A stretch of 64,000 nucleotides of DNA from contig NC_090612.1 of NCBI RefSeq assembly GCF_004359215.1, positions 3,624,857 through 3,688,856 of the forward strand. The letters run 5' to 3'. Under the pieces are notes generated by a model. The model did not search any database and was not told the origin of the DNA. It saw only the letters and a program-made list of their open reading frames with translations. The first letter of the stretch is position 1. Each line of letters begins with the position of its first letter. The DNA comes from Bremia lactucae. Lineage: Eukaryota > Oomycota > Peronosporomycetes > Peronosporales > Peronosporaceae. The translations under genes were made by a program, and so were the position numbers. Below, in pieces: positions 1 through 10,884 of this stretch.

Positions 1-32
1 TCTTACGCGTGGTATTTTTGTTTCTCTTGCAG

Positions 33-1370
33 TGTGGCGAAGTCGTTTGCAACAACTGCACTCTTTTGAAGCGTGCGCTTGAGGATCCAACAGTTGGTTC
101 CATGCGCGTGCGAGTGTGCATGTCCTGTGTGATCAGTTGCTCGAATCAGTGCTCTGAAGGAGTCCAGAACGCACCATTGTGTTCTGTAAATACGACTTTT
201 GACGTGTCGAATCAATTGCTGAAGAACGACTTGGGATCTCTTACTTCTAGTTCATTGTCTGAGCCGGATAGTGAAGACATGTCCTTATCACTCAAGTCTC
301 TATACGCCTTAAATCTCACGTACGATCATTACAAGGAAGAGTCTGACGATAGAAACGCTCGCAAACGAAATTTCCAGACTGAGCCTCAAAGTAGTGGGCC
401 TTGGTATAAATGGAACCACCCATGGCCTTGTCCTCCTGTGAGCGTTTATGAAGTCGACAGACTTCGAGCCTTACACGCACTCAAAGTCCTTGACTCGGAA
501 TCCGAACAGTCGTTTGATTTGATCTGTGACCTTGCCAAGACGCGCTTGTCGTGTCCAATGGCTGCCGTTAGCTTTCTTGACGAGCATCGCCAATGGTTTA
601 AAGCAAGTGTGGGGCTTGCACACAAGATGATTCCACGCAAAATGGCCTTCTGCGCCTACACAGTGTACGCGTGCGAACCAATGGTTGTGTTGGATACGCT
701 ACAGGATACTCGGCTACAGCAGAATCCGCTTGTTGTGGGTGCTGCCGGTATCCGCTTTTACGCGGCTGCACCGATTATTGATCCCAACTCGGGATATGCT
801 GTTGGAAGCGTTTTTGTGCTCGACACACGTCCTCGAGAAGCATGTGATGTTTCGATCCTAGAGCGACTTGCTTTAGCATTAGGGCAGAACTTCGTACAGA
901 TCGCATCAGACGCTGCCAGTTTCAAGAGCGTTTGCCAATCTAAAGTCGCGTTGGACAATAACGCACACGATAAAGCTCTACGACAGGAGAGTCATAAGCT
1001 CGCACACATAATTCCGATAAAGGAGCCATTATCGATAGGAAAGATTGGAACGTCAACAAGTTCTTCATCAGGTGGACTATTTCCACTTCAAATATCGATG
1101 GCTTCAAGTAGATTAGACAAGGACGTTGATCGTAGTTTGGCGATGAAACAGCAGCGTTTAATGGGGGCACCGGCCGCGGGCGAGCAGATGGAGATTTTAC
1201 TTATGCGTCTACTGACTCAAAACACTGAGACGCAAGAGCAATTGGCTCTGCAGCAGATATTGATTTCAAAAATACTTGGAGAGCATACGATTCAACTGAA
1301 CAAGCTCATGACCGCTTTTGCTCGGATGGAGGCAAAAGTGAAGGCGAGGTCTGAACGACAGGAGCAGTGA
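33..1370 (+). CDS. FYVE zinc finger-GAF domain protein, 3' exon only
   Basis: This is the last exon of a gene that starts left of the window. Bases 1-32 end in a pyrimidine-rich tract and CAG, a good 3' splice site, and the reading frame is continuous from base 33. The exon encodes 445 residues. Its first ~35 residues are the second half of a FYVE/PHD-like zinc finger (CGEVVCNNC, then CMSC), which in the family binds phosphatidylinositol-3-phosphate on endosomal membranes; the upstream Cys/His ligands lie outside the window. Residues ~140-290 match a GAF domain (start RLRALHALKVLD, core AICFYAAAP-like segment). Residues ~380-445 are Leu/Gln/Glu-rich and predicted coiled coil. FYVE-GAF fusions are expanded in oomycetes. 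A GTG-initiated start at base 9 would read intron sequence and was rejected. Domain identity is recognition by eye; ligand and role are inferred. Confidence 0.82.
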   Translation, partial: CGEVVCNNCTLLKRALEDPTVGSMRVRVCMSCVISCSNQCSEGVQNAPLCSVNTTFDVSNQLLKNDLGSLTSSSLSEPDSEDMSLSLKSLYALNLTYDHYKEESDDRNARKRNFQTEPQSSGPWYKWNHPWPCPPVSVYEVDRLRALHALKVLDSESEQSFDLICDLAKTRLSCPMAAVSFLDEHRQWFKASVGLAHKMIPRKMAFCAYTVYACEPMVVLDTLQDTRLQQNPLVVGAAGIRFYAAAPIIDPNSGYAVGSVFVLDTRPREACDVSILERLALALGQNFVQIASDAASFKSVCQSKVALDNNAHDKALRQESHKLAHIIPIKEPLSIGKIGTSTSSSSGGLFPLQISMASSRLDKDVDRSLAMKQQRLMGAPAAGEQMEILLMRLLTQNTETQEQLALQQILISKILGEHTIQLNKLMTAFARMEAKVKARSERQEQ

Positions 1371-1518
1371 TTAAATTGATGATTTATGGTGTTTGTTTGA
1401 CTTCGTCGGAGGTTGGCAGGAGCTAGTAAAGGACACTTTTCTTCGATGAATGGATCTATGAAGTGGAATCATTGTCCAAGGCATCAGTTCGTGTATCCGT
1501 AGTTAGCGGTATCTATTG

Positions 1519-1524
1519 AATAAA
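1519..1524 (+). terminator. Candidate poly(A) signal of the FYVE-GAF gene
   Basis: AATAAA lies about 150 nt past the stop codon of the FYVE-GAF gene, in the 343-bp convergent space before the ACBP gene. Nothing else coding is visible between 1371 and 1713. Oomycete poly(A) signals are weakly conserved, so this is tentative. Confidence 0.35.
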
Positions 1525-1713
1525 AATCACTTTGTCGTAGCTGTGGCGTTAGATTTTATTATAAAGCTTACAGAGGCGTGTCATGTTTTTATTATTTTTT
1601 CAATCGATCCTTTTAAAATACCTTGTCAACTTTATATGGCTGTACCGTTCTACACCATTGTGCGCAGCATTTGAATAGAGCGAAAGCTACAGGCAGGACC
1701 TGACCTTTGAGCT

Positions 1714-2041
1714 TCAAGCATAAAGTGTCTTCAGCTTCTCCACTTCGGCAATGTAACCCTTCATGGCGTCTTCCGAGGACATATTCTTCTTCGAATTCCA
1801 AGCATTCCATTTGGCCTTACCCGTTAGATCAAACATGCCTGGAGCAGACGTTGTGTTGTCGCCTACAGTGGCCTGCTTAAATAAAGAGTATAACGCGAGC
1901 TTCTCATCGTTGGTCTGTCAGCAAAGACATGCTGTTACAAAGAGTAAAACCGGGAAAGACTAGTAGTAGACATACGGGGTTCTTAGTAAATGTCTTTACA
2001 AGCGCAGCGGCAGATTCGAACTCAGCTTTTAAGTCAGACAT
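1714..2041 (-). CDS. ACBP: Acyl-CoA-binding protein, two exons
   Basis: Exon 1 is 2041-1976, a 61-nt intron is 1975-1915 (GTATGT...GACAG), and exon 2 is 1914-1714 with a TGA stop. Splicing gives 88 residues, the usual length for a free-standing ACBP. The protein starts [16 protein letters not shown] and contains KQATVGD and GKAKWNAW signatures. Tyr31, Lys35, Lys57 and Tyr76 correspond, with a constant offset of 3, to the acyl-CoA-binding Tyr28, Lys32, Lys54 and Tyr73 of bovine ACBP. The family binds C12-C22 acyl-CoA esters in the cytosol and buffers and transports them. Both splice sites are canonical and the junction falls inside the normally invariant loop, so the model is well supported. 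The gene faces the FYVE-GAF gene tail to tail, and an initiator-like element lies just upstream. Confidence 0.93.
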
Positions 2042-2048
2042 CGTAACA

Positions 2049-2064
2049 AAACTTAGAAATGAGA
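2049..2064 (-). promoter_or_regulatory. Oomycete initiator-like core promoter of ACBP
   Basis: On the minus strand TCTCATTTCTAAGTTT matches the oomycete initiator consensus GCTCATTYYNCAWTTT at 13 of 16 positions. It ends 7 nt before the ACBP start codon, so transcription would begin about 20 nt upstream of the ATG. Short leaders are usual for oomycete genes with this element. No TATA box is evident. Confidence 0.5.
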
Positions 2065-2094
2065 AGTAGAGGGGTAGCAGTGATGTGACAGTTC

Positions 2095-2396
2095 TGTTTA
2101 TTGGTTAAATTAAGTCCTTAAATCAAACCGCCAATCGCTGCTAGACGCGCGATGGGCGTTCAGCAATGAGTCACTTTACATAATTTAATATTGGTATATT
2201 ACGTCAGGACTATAAGAAAGTATTAGTACTTAAAATAAGCAATTCTTAGTCTTGACTTGTTGCTAACATGCGAGCGTGTTTATTCTAAACAGCTCGACTT
2301 GCAGGTGACGACAGTTTAACAGAACACCTTTCGCTAGTAGTACAAGCTAACCTACATTGATAATAGTGTAGGCTACTCCGATTACCTCACCTACAC
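2095..2396. repeat. Rearranged gypsy LTR fragments
   Basis: The segment resembles pieces of the G4-type LTR seen at 20421-20679 and 58468-58948. A block near 2130-2170 shares the CCGCCAATCG...ACACGATT neighbourhood, and 2326-2396 resembles the opposite-strand LTR end (ACACCTTTCGCTAGTA). The two pieces point in different directions, so this is a scrambled remnant immediately 5' of the intact LTR at 2397. It separates ACBP from the repeat block. Confidence 0.4.
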
Positions 2397-2840
2397 TGTA
2401 ACGGGGTGTATCGTTACATGAAATTTACACTTTAAGGTTGTTAATTAATATATTATCTTAAAGGTAGAACATATTTGGAAAATATTACTTTATATAGTAA
2501 TGCTCGGAAATCTTACCCATAAATAGGTATAAGCCGTTATATATATTTATCCCGCAGACTAATCAGCTGTGAACGCAAACAAAGAGAGAGAGAGAGATAA
2601 GATTTCAATTGCATGTTTAGTTTTAGTTTATAATCAAGTTAGCATTAACAGATAGGAAAAAGAGAAACTTATTTATATTAATACAATTTTCATTTAACCC
2701 TCTTTAAGGTAGTTGTCGTAAAGAATAGTCTTCCTCTGAACGTACTAGTGTACGTTAAGTGACATAAGGAACCACTCGCAACTGAAGCAGTGCGAAGTGA
2801 ACTTGTACTGAAGCAGTACAAGTGGTAGTGCCCCGTTACA
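2397..2840 (+). repeat. 5' LTR of gypsy element G1
   Basis: A 444-bp LTR starts TGTAACGGGGTGTATCG and ends GCCCCGTTACA, giving TG...CA termini. Related copies are at 18232-18616, 28292-28727, 38322-38617 and, reversed, at 12475-12833 and 20680-21044. It contains a GA microsatellite (2584-2598) and TATA-like AT-rich stretches. A CCTGGTAGCACTTTG primer-binding-like sequence follows directly. Confidence 0.82.
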
Positions 2841-2880
2841 CCTGGTAGCACTTTGTAGACCGTCCAAGGACCACAGTTCC

Positions 2881-3720
2881 ATGGACATGATAGATGATAA
2901 TAGAAATACGCATACGTTTCACGTGATAGCTTTCTAAGTGGCATAGAAAGGAGTGCGGTCGAACGAATGAGTTCGACCGTAGGGAGCTATGCCATCTTGC
3001 CATGCTGTCCGGGTTGGACAGAGATGCCCCCATACAGCCATCGCCAAGCTCATACAACATGAACTTGACGAAGTGAAGGAGAAGGTAGCCTTGCTGAATC
3101 AGCAAGGCTCTCAACAGGAAGAATTGTTGAGGTTACAACAGGTACAGATCCCTGTACCTGGGATGACGCATACGCGTCGTCCTGAAACTCTAACGATTGA
3201 CATCTCTAAGTATAGGGGAGTCGAAGAAGACTTCCTCTTAATATGATTTGTCGCATAACGGCACGTCACATTATCGACGAGCAAATGCAAGTCGCATTCG
3301 CTCAAACAAATTTGGCAGGTCGTGCCAAAACTTGGGCATTGGGCCTTAAGTTGCGCGACCCATATGTCTTTGTGTCGCTAGAAGCTTGTAAAACCCGACT
3401 CAAACAGACGTTTGAACCGCCTAGGGCTGAGTTCAGAGCTCGTTTTAAGCTTCTGAAACTCAAGCAAGGCAAGCGAGATGTTCACGCATATGCCCAGCAC
3501 ATACGACTCTTACCGATTTGTATTACAAATTACCCAGTCCATGAACACACTTTGATTACGGTGTTCATGCAAGGCCTTTCGGATTGTCCCGTAAAGACCC
3601 ACCTGTTCCGCTTGGAACTGGATAAGCTTGAATAAGCAATATCCGTTGCGGAACAGGAGGACTTTAGCTTGAGACAGGCTCAAGCTTGTTCGTCATCGTA
3701 TCGTCCTCCAAGACGCATTC
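2881..3720 (+). pseudogene. Gypsy G1 gag, broken
   Basis: This is a retrotransposon gag (capsid) relic. It is readable in pieces at 2989-3246 and 3243-3635 and shares the KIDISKYRGVEED, NLAGRAKTWAL, LKQTFEPPRAEFRAR and VFMQGL segments with the better-preserved copy at 18666-19640. The ATG near 2881 and the first ~35 codons match other copies but are frameshifted, and premature stops occur at 3244 and 3635. Similarity ends near 3720, before the zinc knuckle, where unrelated sequence begins. No protease or polymerase follows, so the element is truncated. Confidence 0.72.
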
Positions 3721-3929
3721 AGGAGCCGGTATGCCTTGTGCTTATTCTCGTAGCACAGGAAGTAGCAATTTACGCATGTGTCTTCCAGATTTTTCCGCTT
3801 CTTTCTTGGGACATATGTGTAACAAAGTTCTCCATGGTGCAATTCCAAGTCGAACCTCAAGCACTTCCGACGATTCGATAAGAAGAATTGACGGTGTGGC
3901 CCATTTGGAAGAAGCGTAGAATTACGCAA

Positions 3930-5175
3930 TACGAATAAGAGTATCCCAACTTTTCACGCGGTCAATTGAACCTGAACCAATATAGGGGGGGGGTCGAGTT
4001 CTATCACTGTTTCACTGCTGAAGAAAATGAAGAGCAAGCGGCAAACTACGAGCAATTGATGAGAGCAAGTACAAGGACGAATAAATGCGCGCTATGCAGA
4101 GTGTTATGAAGTCGCTCCATGATCACGACATATGGAGACTCATGGGCATGCCACAAGGCAAGAAGGCGGTCGGTTACAAACGGGTTCGCAGGATCAAGCG
4201 CAAGTTAAGTGACGAGGTTCTTAAGTCCAAAGCGCGCTTTGTTGCCAAGGGGTTTATCAGCGACCTGGTATTAATTCCATTAAGACATTTGCACCACTGG
4301 CATGGAAGGAATCGATCAACGCGGTGTTGGTGATTGCAGCTTCTGAAAAGGCTTTGAAGCTGCAATTTTGGATGTAAGTACTGCTTTCTTGTACGGTGAA
4401 GTTGACGAAAGATTTACATGGATCAACCGAATAGATACGAAGACAGAAGTATCACGACGAAGAAGTGTTTGCTATATACAGAACCAAGCAAGCGGTGCGG
4501 CAGTGGAACACCAACCTGAACGAGCACCTCGATCTTGAAGGTTTAGAAGAAAATGATGTGTGTTGATTCGAGTATCAAACATTTAGTACAGCATCATCGT
4601 CATCTAATTTGTGGACGATTTGATGATGTTCTGCAAAAAGAAATGGCACATTAATGACATCGAGATTGAACTGAACAGAATATTTAGAATCAAGAAGCTT
4701 CGTGACCTTGAGTACTGTCTTGGTATCGTGATTCATCGCAAGCGAAACGAGAGAAAGATCATAATCAAACAGCAAGCGTACAGTAGAAGACCTGTGGAGA
4801 CGTTTGGTGTCGAGAACTGCACAGGAGTTCACACACCTGCGGACAACAGCTCAAATCTGGTCAAGATACCAGACGGTGAAGTGTCGGTACCGAAATTCCC
4901 TTACCGTGAGCTGGTCGGTGCACTTATGTATGAACACGACCGTACATCGCGCATGCAGTTGAAGAAATCTTTTAGCTCTGTAAGCGATGGAAAGTCTCAC
5001 TGGGCGGCTGCCAAGAGGATTGACAAGTACTTCAAGACAATTCAAGATCTCAGTGTCAAGTTTCGCGGCAATAGCAAGGAAGAGCTTATTGGATTCACCG
5101 TTGCGAACTGGACAGCTGATTCTGACAATCGGCGCTCAACATCTGGTCGTTTCGAGCAACCACGGTGGTTATAAC
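3930..5175 (+). pseudogene. Degenerate Ty1/copia polymerase fragment
   Basis: This is a copia reverse-transcriptase relic. Near 4085-4260 it reads MKSLHDHD...KKAVGYK...KSKARFVAKGF, the start of the RT domain. A frameshifted block with SKALYG-region similarity follows. From 4611 to 5174 there is VDDLM, LEYCLGI, then LVGALMY and DNRRSTSGR, the RT to RNase H part. Several frameshifts and stops separate the blocks. The RT catalytic motif survives only as VDDLMMF. It differs from elements C1 and C2 and lacks recognisable LTRs. A G-run (3987-3995) sits just upstream. Confidence 0.7.
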
Positions 5176-5179
5176 TGCA

Positions 5180-8100
5180 CTGAATAGCAGAATACGTAAA
5201 AGACCACCACTGAGTACGTTAAAGATCACCACTGATTTATAATGGGTGTAAGAACCGCAACCCTCGCCTACGAAGCGAATGTCTTGGGGGTAGAGGAACC
5301 AATTTCGCCTGAAACTAGAAGCGAGAAAGTTGTAACTACGGCAGTGCAAACCGTTCGAGCATACTCACTTAGTGCAAACCAATAAAGAACCTTGGTCCCT
5401 AAACTCCAGGAAGAAAGAGGTGACGCTGGATCTACCGTGCATAGCCCCCCAAGCCGTCTCCAATCACGATCTAATGCTTCCTTTTCATCCTCAGAGGCGT
5501 GGGTTTCTGGTAGGCACCAATTATCCAGTCGCGTCTTTCGTGGCGCATTCCGGCATGCTGCCATCCATATTGGACGAGATTTTCAAGAATAGCCGCGTAC
5601 ATTCTGCGTAATTATCCTTTGAGTCGTAGCTGTTGAAACTCCCGCCGAGAACGCGATTGAGGTCGGTGGAACATCATTCTATCTTGCATGTATAGACCGT
5701 ACGCATCAGCTTGAAACCCGCGCAAAGTTGGAAGCGATGACCGAGCCGTGATATGTGGGCTGCCCTTAGTAGTCAGCGCTTTCGATTACCATTGGCTTAC
5801 CGAAGACGGATTCAAAATAGGGCGCAATAAGGGCCCAATCCGCCTGTGTTCCGCCCCCATTGTAACTGGATTTATATTGCGCATCCCGTTTCAGGAGCTG
5901 GACACGGGCCTCCATGACTGGCCGGGAGCTAGCCCTAAAACAGTCATCGATAAAAAAGCTCTCCAATTGTAACATGATACAGATGAGCGCGCAAAATGTA
6001 ATGACTAAATTCCATCCGCAGAATTGGATCATAAAGCCGGGAAATATCGTCATTCCTATATTTTTTGACACGGATGCGTTTCCAAAAGTCGGCGCTATCA
6101 CCGAGATTACCAGCGACCTTCCGGCTTTTCAGAATAGTGATCTGTTGCATCCACTGATCCAGCCAGGCCCGCGTCGCTTTTAACGTACAATTTGTCGGTA
6201 ACGCGCTAGGCAGTTCTGCAGACAATCTCTTCGCCAATTCTCTGTTTACTGAACAATTACTGAGTCTGCGAGAGAGATGATGAGTTTACCGGGGAACCTA
6301 AAAAATGGACGAGTTGAGTAACACGTGCGCTCCCTCCGTGGCCGCCGCTGTCCAGATAGCGGTTCCGCTTTCCACCAATGGACACTGGACGCTTGCCGTC
6401 GTCGGCCAACGGGCGCTTCCGCGATTCCATTCGACGTCCAAATGCTGATTCGAGTCGCTCATTGGTTCGTCCTCCAAGTTTAGATATTGAAACAAAAGCG
6501 TACTCCTCCAGTTCCCATTTTTAGCACAGCCCCGGTATGGATGTTTCTCACGGCGACCCCATCCTGAACGCGAGCGTCAGGAGCGGGTAAAAGGGTGCGC
6601 TTACGCAATGGCCTTTCAACGGCGCATAGTCTAGGAGGTGGCGTCTTGTAGTCTATCTGCGTGAGAGAGGTGTCAGTGGTAACCAATGCGTTGGCCGCAT
6701 CATTCCCCAGCAGCGCTTGTTGTTGTGGTCCACCACAAAAAAGGGCGAGGTCCTCAGTCTGGGGTGTGAGTCCATTAGGTCATCTGCATCATGCGGAGAC
6801 TGTCTTTCGACCATGGGGGCATCGTGATGGGGTGCTAACTTCTCCTACGTCGTCAGGCGAGGAACGACAGCCGATTAATGCCGACCATAGTACCGAAGGA
6901 CAATGGGAGGAGCTGAAGAGTCGATGATGTCCGCACTGATGGCATTGAGGCACTCTAAAATATCCAATAGTCTCTCGGTGAACGATGCGATGCTTTTCGC
7001 TATGATGGATAGCACTGCCGGCCCTAAGAGCCGGCAGTTCCAGGGGTTGCGCGCGTATCCTCTAATTCAAGCACGTAAATTTTCCTGCGTAGGATTATTG
7101 CCGTAAGCTCGATGACGTCATTCCCTCCCCACGTATTTTTTGCGACTACTGCTTCCCGTTCGGAAGGACTGGACGCGTAGTCCTCGAAATTTTTTGAGTT
7201 GGCCAAGGGATTCCCGCCGCGTCATAGTTGGCCAAGCACGATTAACATTTTGTAGTATCTTCATCCGAATATCGTGCGGTACGCGGTCTCCTAAGTTCAA
7301 GAGATCAACCTCCTTGACCCCGGTTTTGAGGGTCGCCGTTAGCTGTACAAGCTTCGACGTTGGCTCTGCAAGGTCTTGTCAGTCGCTCCTTGCACGATTG
7401 CCATGACAAGGCAATTACTGGAAGCCGGCGTTGCTACCTCCGCAGCCCTAAGCTGTCAATGCGAAAGTCTAAGGCACTTGCGTTAGCATGGGACCCGGGG
7501 AAACCACCTCCGAGGGGCCGACGCAGCTGGCCTGCACCAATTTCGAGAACTTAGCCCTAGATTTCGTCTGACGACTGAGCAGGAGATGTCCTTGGACTTG
7601 TAAAAGCTATCCCCGAGCCAGACCTGTCGCGCAAAACCTCAGCTGAAGAGAGGAGCGGTCGCGCCGGAGAGAACGTGTCCCGGTTATGACGCTAGAAGCA
7701 CCCGAACTGCTTAGCGCGGCGGGTGATGGGGCCGTTTGGGTTGTCGATGGTGAGTTTTCGCCGGTTGCGACGCTGATGTGCTCACGAGTAGTGCCCTTTG
7801 TAATGCTTGTCGAAGATTTATGACGCGTCTCTGGAGAGACCGTCCCTAATGCGCTCTGTGGGTAATCCACGGCTGTGGTTCCCTGGGTTCTGGTTGAAGA
7901 TTTATGCCGGGAGGTAATATGCCTTCTTCCCGATCCACCGGTTTTGGGATTCGCTGCGGCTCTTTATTGGAGTCCTGCAGACCGGAAAGAGGGGGGGGGG
8001 CAGGCGCCTGAGTTTCCGATGTACTTCGGGACGCCTGAGCCAGGCGGTTATAAGCGATATGGGCGCGCACCCTGTCTCTAAGCTCTTAAAGGCTCGCAAA

Positions 8101-9533
8101 AGGACGTGCGATGTCGCCAAGGTCGGCTATGTCCTGTTCCGCAACGTCGATGGCTCCGAGCCCTCGAAGTCGAGCGTCAGAGAAACGGCAACTCACAATT
8201 GGGTGCCTAATGTTACCTCACTGTAGACATTGGAATCGGCGCACAACGTTTGAATGAGATACGATTAAATGGCACCGAGCCACATGATTCTGACCACTCC
8301 TTTTAGGAAAGTCGGGCGCTAACTGGAAAGTAATTTTTCATACCGTCGACGTTCTAGACGCCGGCGTGCACGTATCCGTATCTTCCACTTCAGATGGGGT
8401 CTGGATTTTATTGCGAAGGAAAGCCATAAGCTTACCGATGTCGTGAAAACGGGTCAAATTCCGAATATATATCGCATACTCCGCCTGCCGCCGCATTTGA
8501 TGACCATCCGGACCGCGCTGTCGGTCCCAAACTGTTAGTGAATAGCCTCCGCCTGGAAACGGAATAGCCACACTCTGATGCATTTGGGCCGTTTTTCTAG
8601 TAAAGAAAAAGAAATGGATCGACTTTGTCACTTTTTCGTGGATAATCTGTTTAGTCTGCTTATGTCAGCTTCGCTACCTCGTCTAACTGGTATTTAATCG
8701 GGTTAAACATAAAACGCGAGTACGTTTGTCGTGATGGAGCAGGAGAGCGCCCGATAGCTGCCTGAGTACCCTGTTTCCCTTTAGCCGACCACTGACCCAA
8801 TACAGGAGCTTGCTTACATTTAAGCCGGCTTACGTGCTTGCGAACGATCTCCAGAAATGCTCATTTCGTTACGTAAAGGTCCCTGATCACTAGTAGGAGT
8901 GTTCGATCCCATGCCTCTCCACCTTGGTTTCCGAGATTGCAAGCTTGTTCAAATAGAGCAACTAATCCGACTCGCTCTGCCCTGGTCAAGCGAGGGTAAC
9001 GTTGCCGTTCGACGAGCAATTAGCCTTGTCAACTGCAAATAGGCCCGATGCCCTTGTGTACATCACCTGCATGGAATGAGGCCAGGAATCTAGCGGACCC
9101 TAGCCAGAGTGATCCTTCATCTCATCCACTAAGGCTGCATGAAGATCGCTGTCGTCATCAACAAGAGGGGTCTCTGGTGATTCCGAAGTGACCGCTGCGC
9201 TCTCCGAGGAAGAATGGTTCCTCGTATCCAGTCTGTCGACCCGTGAGACACCTTCCGCGTTCGATGAAGTAACTGCTGTGGCACCCTGTCGGGATGCGCA
9301 GGACGTCAAGCCAGGTCTGGCCGAAAAATCATTGGATCGGTGGCTGAGAAAAAAGCCCTATCTCCGTCCAAGTACATTTTACCATCTGATTGGTGCGCAT
9401 CTGGCGCCACCAAAATGTGCTCCCTGTACTGCTGCGGAGACCCAGGAGGTACCCGAGTCTCCGTTGGTGCTGGGGAAAGCGCATGTCGTCCTGGATCGTC
9501 TCCAGTCTCGTCCCTCCCGTTTTCAGGAGGAGG
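5180..9533 (-). pseudogene. Decayed coding relic, possibly 5' part of a non-LTR retrotransposon
   Basis: This 4.3-kb stretch is GC-richer than its surroundings and has no intact gene. Its minus strand carries fragments whose composition looks like protein. One piece at 8631-8338 (VAIPFPGGGY, YIRNLTRFHDIGKLMAFL) resembles the N-terminal region of oomycete LINE proteins. Others are 8070-7607 (Pro/Ser-rich), 7300-7118 (VPHDIRMKILQNVNRAW), 6237-5944 (WLDQWMQQI, FWKRIRVK, MEFSHYILRAH) and 6101-5766 (YKSSYNGGG, ALIAPYFESVFG). The pieces are collinear on one strand but split by many frameshifts. A LINE reverse-transcriptase fragment of the same polarity lies at 10600-10884. The assignment is an inference from order and style, not from a catalytic motif. 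Confidence 0.3.
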
Positions 9534-9548
9534 GAGGCCATGGGATGA

Positions 9549-9814
9549 GAGATTCAATTTTGACGAAGTTCTCTTATTGGAACCCCGCACCCCTCATTAC
9601 ACTATGGGGAATTTCGGCTACAGGGCCTCCTCCCACACAACTATCACACACCTTCGGTGCGGGTTGGCAGGGCGGCCACCCATTGGATGGTTGCTCGTCT
9701 GCTTTTTAGCCTATCTCCGGCGATGTGTCATCGTACCGCCCTCCGCGGGTATCGATCCACGTACCTCCCGGTCCCAGTTCCAGTGCTTAACCACTCGGCC
9801 ACTGAGGTCGATAA
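9549..9814 (-). mobile_element. tRNA-derived SINE, copy 1
   Basis: This 266-bp element is nearly identical to 60785-61049. Read on the minus strand, its first ~75 bases look like a Ser/Leu-type tRNA: box A TGGCCGAGTGG (plus 9791-9801) and box B GGATCGATACC (plus 9748-9758) are 32 nt apart, as in RNA polymerase III promoters. A tRNA-unrelated body follows. It is flanked by a perfect 15-bp target-site duplication, GAGGCCATGGGATGA, at 9534-9548 and 9815-9829. There is no coding capacity; mobilisation would depend on a LINE. Confidence 0.87.
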
Positions 9815-9847
9815 GAGGCCATGGGATGAACGCGCGGGTTGTTGCGG

Positions 9848-9947
9848 NNNNNNNNNNNNNNNNNNNNNNNNNNNNNNNNNNNNNNNNNNNNNNNNNNNNN
9901 NNNNNNNNNNNNNNNNNNNNNNNNNNNNNNNNNNNNNNNNNNNNNNN
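9848..9947. other. Scaffold gap (100 N)
   Basis: There are 100 N characters between SINE copy 1 and gypsy sequence. The true gap size is unknown. Any reading frame drawn across it is meaningless. Confidence 0.99.
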
Positions 9948-10545
9948 TTTCAAAACGCTTAATATTACTGTTATCGATGCGCCTGTCGCTAGACGCACCG
10001 TCATCCTCGTTGGAGGGATGTCGCGCTCATCATATTTGAGCCTACTACCCTCTCGTGACTGGCGACGAATAAAGTTATTCGACGCTCTGCAGTCCACTAG
10101 GGCTCTGAGTGACAAATCATTTGTCACTTTTAACTTCAAGGTGATGAGGGACACATCACCAGGTGCAGAGACACATAATGATTGTGTGTCTGGAGCAACT
10201 TTAGTCAAAAGATTTGCAAATTCTCTTGAGGTTGCTGGATCAGTAGGGCGTTGCGCCCCTACTGACCCCGACCATTTTTGGCGGTCCGTCTTGCTGTTGT
10301 GATTTTGCAACAACGTCGGACCCGCGACCATTGCCTTTTTTGGCATTCGGTCCATAATTACGTTCTGTACCTCTCGGTTCTGGGCGTGGAGCTCTACACC
10401 CATGAGCGAAGTGTCCTAATTTTTGGCAGCGGCGGCATTTCTGCAATCGCTTATTGCTCGAATAGCGAGGTCTCTCATTTTCGACGTAAGAGAGGTTCAT
10501 GGGTTCTGGACCTCCTAGCTCATATCGTCTGATAGGTTTACACGA
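9948..10545 (-). pseudogene. Gypsy gag zinc knuckle and protease fragment (copy b)
   Basis: On the minus strand, from about 10545 downwards, the gag C-terminus reads ELGGPEPMNLSYVE and then a CCHC zinc knuckle CRRCQKLGHFAHGC. Protease follows (10240-9948): LRALVDCRASNNFIRRQ and MTVRLATGASITV. The catalytic triplet is D-C-R instead of the D-C-G seen in sister copies, so the protease is dead. A frameshift near 10330 separates gag from protease. The left end is lost in the scaffold gap and the right end is the inverted duplication at 10467-10599. Confidence 0.72.
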
Positions 10546-10599
10546 GCTAGGAGGTTCCAGAACCCATGGACCTCTCTTACGTCGAAAGCGAGAGACCTC
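10467..10599. repeat. Snap-back inverted duplication of gag sequence
   Basis: Arms 10467-10521 and 10544-10599 are reverse complements of ~55 nt with only a few mismatches, around a 22-nt loop. Both arms encode the same gag segment (ELGGPEPMxLSYVE) in opposite directions, so this is a head-to-head join of two copies of one gypsy family rather than a transposon terminal repeat. Confidence 0.85.
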
Positions 10600-10884
10600 A
10601 GTTGGCCATTTGATGCCCGAAAGCCGTCCCAAATCCATAATGATGTCCATAGACGGTTGTAGTAAACTGGATTTTTGTAGAAACAGTGTAGAATCGTCGA
10701 CAAACCCCGAAAATATGGGTATGGGTGTGTATCCTGCAAGTGTGAGCCCGTGAAGATGGGGCGACGATTGTATTGCAACAACCAGTACTTCGACTACCAC
10801 CAGGAAAAGAAGAGGAGCGAGAGGACAGCCCTGCCGAATGCTAGACCGCACCGGCCGAAGTGAAGAAAACTCACCGTAACAAGA
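10600..10884 (-). pseudogene. LINE (non-LTR) reverse transcriptase fragment
   Basis: The minus strand reads [19 protein letters not shown]...GFVDDSTLFLQ, covering RT motifs B and C (catalytic F-V-D-D) of a non-LTR retrotransposon. The same family is better preserved at 32568-33505, which reads [19 protein letters not shown]...[11 protein letters not shown]. It is open for ~95 codons and by chance in frame with the adjoining gypsy gag, making an artificial 246-residue ORF. It sits between two gypsy relics and has no 5' or 3' end. Confidence 0.82.

Noticed and set aside
7846..8070. Possible RXLR or secreted effector frames in the 5-9 kb relic
   Set aside because: No signal peptide, no RXLR-EER pair, and frames are broken by stops on every side.
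9740..9814. Functional tRNA gene
   Set aside because: Box A and box B are present but the acceptor and anticodon arms do not pair, and the sequence repeats as part of a 265-bp SINE.
9340..10302. 320-codon plus-strand frame
   Set aside because: It runs through the 100-N gap and joins a SINE to the antisense of a gypsy protease; open only because N was read as sense.
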